A stretch of 64,000 bases of DNA, taken from assembly GCA_010279815.1 (NCBI GenBank), contig QEOQ01000707.1, positions 652,888 to 716,887 on the forward strand. The letters are read 5' to 3'. Position numbers and translations under genes: made by a program. The notes below the pieces were generated by a model. The model was given only the letters and a program-made list of their open reading frames with translations. It was not told where the DNA came from and made no database searches. The stretch is from Brachionus plicatilis (lineage: Eukaryota; Rotifera; Eurotatoria; Ploima; Brachionidae). This document shows, in pieces, positions 1 through 12,400 of the stretch; the first letter of the stretch is position 1; every line of letters starts with the position of its first letter.

Positions 1-450
1 ATTTCTTAATAGAAATAATGCAGAGATACATTTTTGGATTTAAAATACTTTGTCAAATAAAAAAATTAACTCTGCAATATCAAAATGTTTAATGCAGAAT
101 GCACACCATCGAAATTATGCTATTCTAAGTGGATAATTTTGCAGACTTTTGCAGACTTTAAGATTTAACAAAGTATGTTAAAACCAAATATTTACCTCTG
201 CACTAATTATATTACAAAATTAAAATTTATTTTATAGTTTTAGTTTCATTTGATCATTTTGAGCATCAAAAATTGATCATAAACTTCAACCTGCCTAAAA
301 AATCTTGTTTTTTCTTCGAATGTTAGAAGAATTTTAATCAATTTTTACATTAAATATGTGAAAATTTTTTTTTTTTTAAATTTTGGTTTTTTTTTTGAAT
401 TGGCAAGCATATTCAATTTTTTCAAAATTAATCTTCACAAAAAAGTATAC
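1..450. other. Left edge, probable supervillin intron
   Basis: This is AT-rich sequence downstream (on the minus strand) of the donor at 450-449. Apart from the foldback repeat at 18-212 nothing is seen. No further supervillin exon is recognised, so the rest of the gene lies outside the window. Confidence 0.5.
18..212. repeat. Foldback / MITE-like inverted repeat
   Basis: The left arm begins TGCAGAGATACATTTTTGG. It is answered near 171-212 by an inverted, diverged copy whose reverse complement reads GCAGAGGTAAATATTTGG. Both arms continue through TTTAA and ATACTTTG. The arms are about 40 bp and the middle carries further TCTGCA words. No convincing target-site duplication was found, so the class is unknown. 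It lies 3' of the last supervillin exon seen, probably in its next intron. Confidence 0.5.
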
Positions 451-3400
451 CTTGAATTTTTATGGGTGGTTTGTCTAAAATATTCTGGTTATGGCTCACA
501 ATGATATCTAGTGACTCGTTGGACTGGGATATTTTGTTTTTTTTAATGTTTAATTCTTCATTATCATCGGAGAGATTTTCGTGCTTTTGAGTCGCCTTAA
601 TCTCATTCAAAAATGGCACAAGAACATTTCTTTTGATGTTACTATTTGATCTGGAAGCTATATTTATTTGATTTAATTGCTGTTTTAACTGTTCCTTTTG
701 TTGCCTAACTAGATTTGATCCCGATATGGGCTTTTCCTCATTACTAGTGCTGGTGCTTCGTTTTCTCCAATCTTCTTCACCATTTTTTCTCAAAGCAGCC
801 ATTCTCTCTTGTATTGTCATGCCAAAATTTACCGGACTAGACTCGTGTGAATTTTTCGCTTCGGTACTCTTTTCCTCATTATTAGGAAAATCTTTTTTAT
901 AGAAGCTCAATTTCGGCTCTTTGCTCGAATTCGGACTATCCGAGCTCTGGTTATCAGTATTTTCTTCCATTTTGGTGGCTCCACTCTCCATGGTATTTTC
1001 TTTTAATAAATATTAATTTACTTAACAATTGAAAATAAATAATTAAGTGAATACTAAGAAACTAATTTATCTATAAAAAAATATTTAAAGCACTAAATAA
1101 AAGCTTTCCGCAATTTCGTAATAGACTAAAACAACTACAAAAGCAGGGCCTAAATATTCTTACTGGAAATAAAAAAGCTTCGTTTTATATTTTGGTTAGG
1201 TTTATCAAATGGGTTGGTATTTAATTCAAAAGTTGTTTTTGTTTTTGGTAATGATGGCTCAATTAAACTTGGTTTAGGGTAGCTATTTGGCACTGGCTTA
1301 TTTTTAACAGACAAATTTGGTTCAAATTTCAAAGATTTAAATCGAAAATCTCGTTTAAATACTGGTTTGGATTTAAAGAAATCTTCAAACTCATCAACTG
1401 GCAAGAAGAAGACACATTATTTTTTATTTGTTAAAAGCTGACATGCCGACTTACTTTCTTGACTTGAACTGGCTTCGAATTTTTTTTTAATGGCCGCTAA
1501 GCTTTCGATTTGCTTGCTTGATTGACTACTGTCATCGCTATTGTTGCTTTTATTGATATTTTCCTTTAAAACTGATACTTTGTCTATGTAGTTAAATGAT
1601 TTTGTTGACATCAAGTTGGTTCCTTGTTTATTAGCTTCATTTCCACTATTCTATAAAAAAATTATTGAGATTTAAAAATAAAACATATAAAATATTCAAA
1701 ATTTAATTTTTTTTTTAAGATAATAAAAAATTTTTCAGCGTCTCCATTTTTTAATCAAAATTTTAATACGACATGGAAAAAAAAGATAAAAATTTAATAA
1801 TTTTTAAAATTACTAATGAAATTACTTGTAAAATTTAAGATTTTTACATAAAAAATATGAATGCTAATATTTAAAAATTTTTCTTTTAATTTCTCCCGTT
1901 TTTTAAAAACTTAAAGAAAAAAAAATAAATCAAATTTGTAAAAAAAATTAAATCTTTAAGATATATTTTTGTAAATTTGATAAATATTCACAATAATTAT
2001 GGTAAATCGTTTTTTTTTTGAAAATCATGTAAAAAAATCATGTAAATTATCACTGTTTGCTTTTTAAAATTAATAAACTTTAAAACAAATAAACTTTGAA
2101 AAAAAATAAGTGCTAATAATGTCTATGATGATTAGGCGTAATAAAAAGGCTCTTATTTTAAAGTAGTTTAATATTTAAAATCAAATTAATCTTTAAGTCA
2201 ATGCTGTAAATAAATTTTGTTTTTCTATTTCTAAATAAATTATTTTAGAATAAAATTTTTTAAATAATAATTCATTATTCAAATGTTAATAAATTAAAAA
2301 ATAAAATTTGCGAATCAAAAAGTTAAAATTAAAAAAAAATATTATTTTTTTCATATTCTGAGAGTTCAAAGTAAAGGTTAGATTGCTTCTTCTTTAATTA
2401 TTTTGTCAAATATATATTTATTATGTATTATATTAATTATATATTTTCCTTTTGAAATAAGTAATTTTAATAAATTTTGAGTAAAGAATTTTATAATTAA
2501 TTCAAAAAAAGATGAGATCAAGTTGAATGGTTACTGCTCAATTAAAAAAATTTAAAATAAAAAATTAAGTTAAAGGTTTGGAACATTTTTTTCTTTCAAA
2601 TTTGGATTCAAAAAAATTAAATTATTAGCATTAAAAACCGCGTGTGATATACCGAAAAAAAGAATTTAATTTTTTAAAAATAAAAATACTTAAAATAAGG
2701 TTATTTTTAATTAATAATTACAAATTTAATAAAAAGTGACAAATAGAGTTGAAAAAATGATACAAATATAATTGATAATTTCAAGATTCAAGATTCCTTT
2801 TCAATTCGATGATAAAAATTAAAAATTATCTAATCACTAATATTTATTTGTTAATTAAAAGAAAAATTTTAAATCTCTCTAATAGTTTTAATTGTCAGAG
2901 TGGTCAATGCAGTACTACGTTTTAGCATTTGAATAAAAATTTTGATATAAAAGCAATGAATAACTGTAAAATTTTTTTTAATTTATTTTTTTTTACTTAG
3001 CACATTAATAAAAAAATGATTCGGACCAAATTGACCCGCCGGGCTTTTATAAATAATTTTTTTTTTTTAAGGCTGTTAAGATAAATTTAAACAATAGAGT
3101 TAAATAAATTCTTAATTATTTTATTGATATTTCAATTTTTAATTAAAATTTTGTTTAAAACCTTACCTGTTAATTTATTGGTTTTGTGAATTTCAAGTAC
3201 AAAATGAACAAAAAAGTTTCCTTTTTCGTTAAATTGAAATTTAATATAATAAAATTTATTTAAAAAAGTACTGCAAATAGTGCAATATACTTTGTTGCAC
3301 CTTTTTTCCCTAAAATAAAATCTTAATTTTCTTAATTTTTAGTAAATCAAATCATTAATCAATTTATTAATTAATTCTTTATTATTTGAAAATGTAAAAA

Positions 3401-6400
3401 AAAAATATTTAAAGAAAATTTTTTTTAAAAACAGATTCGGGTCAGCTCAGAATGGATCAAAGTCCTTCTTTTCAGCCCAATGTAAATAATATTTTGTTTT
3501 ATAAATTATAATACGAATGAGAAATTAAAAAAAAAAAAATTAATTTTAATTGAGCATAATTTTAAAAACGAATACAATAATTATGAATATTTTTACATAG
3601 AATTTTGAATTAAAGTTTTATCAATTAATCAATTTAAATCTTATTGATGTTGTATTTATTGTCCTATTTTTAACTTAGAAAAATTATTTTAAGTAAAAGC
3701 GTGCAACAAAGTATGTTGCACTATATTGCAGTACTTTTTTAAATAAATTTTTTTATATTTAATTTTAATTTACCGAAAAAGGAAAATTTTTTGTTCATAT
3801 GGTACTTGAAATTCATAATACTCAGTTATTTGTATCAATGAAAAAAATTATTATTTTGGATCTAAGATTTTATTTTTAACTTAAAAGCACACTCTTAATA
3901 TTTGCTATTCTAAGTTGTGTGCTCATCAGAAATTGTATATGTTTTAGTCATAAAATACTTTCGGTGTCAAACTGACATCGTTGGAAAAACCTTTTTAATT
4001 TTTTTATTTTTTAAAAAATATATGTAAAAATTTCTTTTAATTTCTTTTTAATAAATCAAACAAAAATCACAAAAATGGTGCTAATTATTTCAATTTTAAA
4101 CTTCAAGAAAAAATATGTAAATTTTAATATTCAAGTGTAGTTTTTATATGAGATCCTACAGTTCTATTTAAAAGTACAACAAATCATAATTTAAAGAATG
4201 TTTAAATTTATTTGAAAAAAAAAACAATCAATTACCTGCAAATTAGAGTTAATTTTTTTCGAATTCTTAACACTGTTTGGTTTTTTGGTAAGATTTGCGC
4301 CAAAGCTTGCCGGATTATTCGCACTTTTAGAGCCTGAGAACAATTTCAATTTTTCGCTAATGCTCAATTTGCTTGGTTCGTTGCTCGCTTCATTCAAATT
4401 GTCCGAATTGTTCTCTTTGTTAGATGAAGACGAAGCAGTTGATACCATTTCAACATCATCGGGAGTTGGTGGTGCCAACGAAATTGCCACTTTATTCAAA
4501 GACTTGTGCGGTGAATTGCGTCTTGAAGAGGGCTTTGAAGAATCAGACTTAGAATTGGCTCGTTCTGAATTTTTCTGCTCTGAATTGGCACTTTTTTTTA
4601 CCAAATTATTATTCGAATCCACCGCTTGTTTAACACTGATCACTGATTTTAAGCTTTCACTTTTTTCACCTATTTTTTCATTCGAAAGCTCGGCTTTCTC
4701 CAGATGCGAGTGAAAAATTCTCGTAAAATCATTTTGCTGCTGCTTGATGGCCTCCGAAGCCGCTGCCGTAGCTGCAGTCAAATTTACATTGAACAATGGC
4801 TTTGAATTCAGCATACTTGGCACCTTGACCAAATTAATGTTCGACACCGATTTGGCACTGCTCAAATTGCTTCTAACCGGAAACATGGGCTCTGGTTCGT
4901 TTCTGCTTGATGCCAATGAAACAGGCTGATAGACTGTGTGTCTCTGATTCAGCAAAGAAGTGTGGTTGTGGCCGAGTTGGTTAAAATTGTTCGAAAGTGG
5001 AGAGTTTTCTTTGTTCTGAGACTCGAATGGGCTTCGTTTTCGGCCACTCTCCAGCTAGAATCAAAAACAGGTCAAAATGCTTTGTAAGAAAAGGTGGCTT
5101 TTATTTAAATACCCTAGATTCTTGCTGCAAAGGAAGCTTTTTCTTCTCGGCACTATTTGCATTTAGTTCAAATTGTCTCAGTCTCTCTTGGATCGCAGCA
5201 CTCTGATAAGGCATTGTTAGTTGATCGTCATTAAAATCTTTTGTTTAAAAATTAATGAACATAAAAATCATTTGATATTTTCAAATAAAACCTGTTTGAA
5301 TAAAATCAAAAGAAAGAGAAAAAATGAGGGACATATAATAGTAGAATGAATTAGAAAAAAAATGCTAAGCAAACAATTTCCAAATTTGAATTCCACCTAT
5401 AAACCTGGTTGCTTAATAAACAATAAACTTGACGAAAATGGTTAATAATATAACATGAAAATAAGAATGTCGGAATTTTTTAAAAGAAAAAATTTCTTAT
5501 TAAATGAATCTTAAGATTTGTTTTTTTGCATGATTTATTAAGCGAATTGGTTGCCAAAATGAAAAAAGAAAAGCAAATTTTGCCAAAAAATTGTCTCTTT
5601 TGGCATTTATACCAAAAAAGAAGCAGCAATCTAAAATTAGCAATCTATTTAAATTTTATCGCACAAAACTTGGGCTTTTAAGTATGCTTTGTCTAAAAAA
5701 TTTTCAACTTTTTTTCAAAAATTTAATTGGGTTAATGATCGAGTCGTGATTACTCTAAATCCAAAAACTATAGGTTCATAGATGTTTTTTTTAAAGCCTA
5801 TAAAACAAAATGCAAAGATTAAATCCTAATTCTCTATTTAAAAGGAAATTTTAATTCTTATTTTTGAGGATCTTATTTTAGCATTTTAAATATTAAATTT
5901 TAATTATTCAATTGACAAGATTTTTACTACCTCATATCTCATAAACCTAAAAGTATTAATTAATAAAAACTCTAGGATTAGTTTTCGTATATTTGGAATG
6001 TTCCTTTAAACCAAAATGTTGATCAGAATAATGGCTTTAAAAAAGGAAATTTAAGTTGAAAATTTAATGATCATGTTCAAAATTCAGTGTAAAAAAAAGG
6101 CTTCGAAGTATTTTTTGATATAAACAATGCGCTAATTACAATAAAGAAGTATTTTTTAATTGAAAACTCTGCAAAATTTTAATTGATACAAAATTATCAA
6201 TTATACTCGGTTTTGCATAAAAATGTGTCCTAGCATCAAATAAAATAATGAAAAAATTCTAAAACTATTCTAAATACCTTTTATTAATAATATTTTTTGA
6301 GCATGATCAGTAAATTTTGATCTTAAACTTTAATTAGCCTTTTAAAATTTAATTAAAGTTTGTTTTTAGTTTCTCAAATACAAATTTTTAAATTAGATGA

Positions 6401-9400
6401 CATTCAGATGAGATTTTTGATGACCGGCACCATTAGAATAGAGTTGTTTAAAAGTCACAAGTCTCAAGTCAAGTCCAAGTTCGGAATTTTTTTTTCAAAA
6501 GTACGAGCTAAAACTTGAATTTTTTTTAAAAAAAAAAGTCCAAGTCCGGGCTTTAAAATTTTGAAGCCCGGACTGAAGAAGAATTGTGAAGACTTTTATG
6601 CTAAAATTGCAAGAAAATTCTGATATAGGGCAAATCCATTGCATTAGACAACCCAAGAGTACATAAATTTTTTGATATGAAGCCTGATCTAGCAAATTTA
6701 AAAAAAATTCCGGACTTGGAATTTTTTTGGAACTTTTAAACAAGTCTGCATTAGAAGACTTTTTTTAAAGTCTGCTAATTATCAAATAAATTTTCGATAC
6801 AAAAATTCACGGTTCTGTCTAAAAGAGAGTACTTTGCCTTTTATTCAAATTAAAAATAACTTAATTTTTTTATTTAAGATTATTTGAAAATATGTAAATA
6901 TTAATACAGCATTTATGATCATTCTAAATTTTGCTGTTTTTTTTTAAAAATAAGATTCAAAATTTATATTGGAATAGATTAAATTAAAAAAGTCTATTTA
7001 GTTTTTTAATAAATTATTTAAAATAATTATTGAATAAATCATTATTTTTTAATTTGGTTCGAAACTAATTATTTAGTTAAATTATTAAGAGAAAATATTA
7101 CCATAGCGAAACTACATCTAGTCTCGCTCCACAGGTCTCCTGATGTAGCTTATTATTATTATTATTATTAGGGATAAAATAGAAAGAAATACCACGAAAA
7201 TATTAAAATCTACTAAAAATTTAATAAAACAACCAGGAATTAAATAAGCTTGCACTAATTCAGTTTTTTTCCGATTAATTTAGCTATAAAATAGTAATTT
7301 TTTTTTGGCTTAGATATTTTGATTACAATTTATGGTTTATGTGCCAAGAAATGAAGGGTGATGCTCTTTGAAAAATTGAGTGAAAGACAAGTATGTAGCT
7401 AATAGCAGGAATGAGTGTTAAAATGTTTAAAATTATTCGAATCTTATTTTAATTAGGCATTGCATCGAACAATTTTAATAAATTTTCTTTAAAAAAAAAG
7501 AAAATTTTCTTTAGATTTTGAAATAAGAAATTTTATAATGTTTGAAAAAAAATCCAAGCAATCCCTAAAAAAACTAAACTTAACTTTTAATTATTTCAAT
7601 CAAGCTCAAGGGTAATACGGGCTCTTAAAAAAATCTTAAATTTCTTCTCAGACATCTTAAATTCAAGCTGTTTGAATTAATTTATTCAGACAGAAAATTT
7701 ATCCAAGGGGAAATATTCCTTGGCAAAATAAATACTAAATACTTAAACTCTAGACTTTTTTTAAAATAAATTCAAATATACTGAATCAAAAGTAACAAAC
7801 GAGTATTCTATTTTTAAAGATCACATAAAACAAACTGTCACAGCTAAATTATATTTGTAAATATTTGATTAGACTTATTCTAAAATGAACTTGTTTTGAT
7901 TCAACAAAAAAATGCTTTGATTTAAAATAAAACAAAAGAATATTTATTTTTTAATCTTAAAGTTGGACCTTAGCTCTAAATATCTTGGGTATAAAAACTA
8001 TAAATAAATTCAACTTCAGCTAACATTTAAAGTAAAATTGTAATCATATTATTATGCAATAAATGAATTAATTCAGAATATATTTTATTAAAAAAAAATA
8101 TGTTCAAATACCTTGTGAATAAAAAGATGTTACTCAAGACTCATATTTTAGTAAAAATTTGCAATATCTATTTAAATTAAAAAATATCTTAAATACAAAT
8201 AACAGAAAAAAATAATAAATTGAATAAGTTGCTAATTTAAAATTTAGAGCTCTCCTCTTGAATAGTGATTAGTTAAATTTTTCTAAACAAATTTAAAAAT
8301 TCTTAAACAAAAATATACTAAAAAACCAATAATAAATTCTTAGTAAACAGAATTAATTTTTATTATATGGATTCTCGAATATTTTATTTTGATATTCAAA
8401 TATTGACTACAGAAATTGGTGAATTTCCATGAATACTCATTCAGCCACAATTTGGGGATTCTATTGATAAATTAAAATTTGTTTCTTATTGATTCGAGCT
8501 AAAAGATTAAGGAAACTAAATTTTAAACGGAAAGTGATTTTTTTCAATTACTCTCAATATCCCAGAATTTCTGGCTTATTTAATTAGTTTTTGAGAATAT
8601 AATGGATGGGTCATCGAAAATCGATTCCATTTATTTCTTTTGTCTATGCAAATTTCAATTTAGACAAAGCAAAATATTTTTTAATTAAATTTTCTTAGCT
8701 TCAACTGGATTAGGATTCATTAATATTTGCTCATCATTTAGACTTAATGATGATTTCTTTTAGACTAAATTTGAATTGATATATAGTTTCAAATTGAATT
8801 GAACCGAAAGTAACAAATTGCAATTTTCGAATTAACTCTAAACTTTTTAACGAAACTCTAATCCTTTTACCTTTGGATTTAATAATTTTTGACTAGTTTG
8901 TTAAGTTGTTATAGAAAAAGTCATACGTGGATTTAGTTATTTTTTAATTTAAACATTTATTTATAAAAGAGAAATTATTTATTTTTTTTAAATAAAAAAA
9001 ATTCAAAATTTTAAAATCTAAAATTGATCTAAAATTAATTATATTTAAGACTTATAATTAAAAAATAAAGATTTTTACTTACTGATTGATATATAGACAT
9101 TGACAAGTGGACTGATCTAGACTAAAATCTAATTGTTTTTTGAAACTAGTTAAGCTTTCGAATGCAAAATAATTCTAATTAAATGATTTCGAGAAGTGAA
9201 AAAAATATTATTTACTATTTATTCTTTCATTAAAATTAAAAAAATTTTAAATATAAAGAAAAATTTAAAAAAAATTTAGTTTTTAATTTTTAAGGTTTAA
9301 CAATATATAATTAAAATTTTTAAAAATACTTCAAATTCATTTGTATAATCAATTTAAATTCAATAACACTATCTGATCAAATGACACTCAATATTTTTAA

Positions 9401-12400
9401 TTAAATACTAATAAAGGGACCCAGAAATCAAGATTCCTTGAGATTAGCGCACGCCTAAAAAATTTGAAACTAAAATCCAAAATAAAAAATGAAAATTTTT
9501 GTCAACTTGAAGTTCATGATCATGATCAAATAATCAAAACATAATTGACTAAATCTTAATAAAAATGAAAAAATTAGCTTTTTTTAATTTTTTTTTTAAA
9601 TTAAACATAAGATGTTTGTTATTTCTATTAAAAAACAAACCTTTTTATTTCTAATTGATCTTTAAATGATTCTTTTAAAATTTTTATTTGAAAACTTTGA
9701 AGAAAAAATCAAATCAACATTAAAGGTATCCAAATTATAGCTCTAAATGATATCTTAATATTAATTAAAATATATTACGGCTTAACATTGATTAAGATTT
9801 TATTTTTACTTCAGATACAAATTCATATAATTTTTTATTTAATTAAAAATTAAACAAATCATTTTTTATTTAATAAAAGCTAAAAATTTGATTTGAAATT
9901 TACATTTGATCATGAATTTCAATTTGCCAAATTTTTTGAACAATGAAAATTACAAAAAAACTAAATTTAAAAATTCTAGTTAAAAGATAAAAAAAATTGA
10001 AAATACGAACTGAATCAAGTAGAAATTAATTTTTTTTTAATTAAATTTTTACATTAGTTGTCATATTTTATTGCTCCTTCATTTCTTTATCTATAAATGA
10101 GAAAATAGGCTTCTGTTATCCTTATCTTTTTTTTCGTTTAGTTTTTTTTTGTGTTTCTTCCAAATTAATATCAATATTCTTCGAAAAAAATTTAGGCAAA
10201 AAAAATTTATTATTGTAAGAAAGAAAAATACTATTAATTTTCAAAGTTAACTATCTGATCTTTTTATTTGTAAAATTATTATACATAAATAGAATAGCTT
10301 GTATTTAGTTGATATTTATAAAAAAATTAATAGATATCGAAAAAACAAATAGCATTAATTAATAAGTTTATATTATAAAAGATTAAATAATATTCAGGAA
10401 AAAATAAATTAAATGAAATGATTTTTTTTGTTTCAAAAGATGCATTTTTTATAAACTGACACCAAAAAAATGAGAAGACCTCATAATCGCTCTATTCAAT
10501 GACTTAAGATATTTCATGGAAAAAAAATGTAAATGTCTTGGAGGACTTCGGTTGAATCTTCAGTCCCATTACGTTCAGCTGCTTTTAAAACTCTTAAATT
10601 AAGCTTAACTTATCTAAGACTTAATCATAAAATAGCACAATAGAAACCAAAACTTCTCGGAATTTCATTAAAACAATGATCTAAGATTTGAATTTCAAGT
10701 CAAAAATATCAGAGTAAAATTTCCATTTTCAACTTATTTTCAGAGATTTGATGGATTAAATAATAACTATTTGGATAACGTAGTACTAAAAAATAATCCA
10801 CTGATAAGCCAACTAATGATCAAATATAGCAAAATATATGAACAATCTCCTAATAAATACCTTATTCTTATATGATTATACTTAAGCAAAAACTAAGTTC
10901 TTTAGTTTACTCAATATTTATTTAAAATTAAAAAATCTTCTTATACTTTGGCAAAAAAACCTTGATGCCTATGAAATAAAACTAGCCTAAAATTTTTTCG
11001 ATATTAAATGATTAAAGAAATATTGGATACTTAAATATCTGCTTTTGAAATTCTTGAATAAAAGCATCAACAAAGAAGCTGTAAATCAAAATTCTGGTTT
11101 TATAAAAAAAAATCTAATGGCAGAGATCTTATTATGAAGGAGACACAGAATAAAAAAAATGACCATGACTAAGATTCATTATGAAAGTTTTCGAATTTAA
11201 AATTAAATAAATTCAATTTCATTTAAATTAGAGAAAATTTCAATGGTATTTTATATGGCAACTACATAATATAAATAATCATGTATATTTAAAATACCAT
11301 TGTATCTTAGATATTAGTTGATTTTACTTAAACATCAAGCAAATTTCAAATAAAATTTGGGATACGATGTAACTGAAAGTTTTAATAATCAAATGCTAAA
11401 TAATTTAGTTTGAATGCAAAAAAAAGATTAAACCATGAATTCAAAATACTTCAAGGTCAAGTGTTAGTGTTAATAAACCAATGACACGCAAATCAGTAAG
11501 ATAATGAAAATTGAATAAAAAAATTTTAAATTCCTATTTAAATTTTTTTATTGGATTCTTTCTAATATTTTAGAAATAAAAATTTGATTTAATTAACTTT
11601 GCTTACTTCTCAAACCTACAGTGTTAAATCATTTAGAAATTTCTTTAATTGACTATTTTAATTTTAAAAAAATTTTTGATTATTTTCTGTAAAATTTTCT
11701 ATTTAAGTTTGTAAAATATTTTTTTTATATTTAAACAGTTTTTATTCTAATATGTAATTATATTTTTTAAAGCAATTCTAATAACTGATTTAAATAAATT
11801 TTAACCAGATGATACATTAAATCTATTCAAATACACTGCAATTTAATGAAAAATGCAATTACCAAAAAATTTGAAACAAAAATCAAGAGTAAAACTTTAA
11901 AATTGTTTAATTTTTTCTTATAACTGCACAGTAATTGGAACGCATAGATTTTAGTGATACATTAAATATATCATCTGATGCAATTTTCAGAACCAATTTT
12001 GGTTTTATATACAAAAAATATCCTATTTTACATTTCTGATCTAAAATTTACAATACCTTGAAAATTAAAGGAGATTTTTTGTTAACTTTTTTACTTTTAC
12101 TACCTTCGAAGAAAAGTAAAATAAAAATTATAATCTAAAAATTTAAAAAAGAAAAAACTAGAGATATTTTTGTTGGTAAAATTTTGACAAAATAAACACA
12201 TTTAATAAAATCTAATGGTGGCTGCGTCTAAAATTATTAAATCTCCTAAAAAAATCAGAAGTTTCTTTTAATCACTCCTCTAAATCACTAAAAAATACTA
12301 TCTTATTGATATAATCTCATTTCTATTATGAAAAACACGAACTTATTGTCTCAAAATTAGTAAGTTTTGACTATATTTAATTGATTCAGGGATCAAAGTA

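Larger units (their letters stand above)
1651..4235 (-). other. Supervillin intron 5 (2.6 kb)
   Basis: The intron runs between the donor after 4236 and the acceptor TTTTTTATAG before 1650. It holds a dispersed repeat at 2785-3110 and a MITE at 3180-3822. No exon is seen in the remaining AT-rich sequence. Confidence 0.6.

Noticed and set aside
6495..6743. 82-codon minus-strand open frame
   Set aside because: It lies wholly within the hAT-like MITE at 6439-6748; other copies of the element do not keep the frame.
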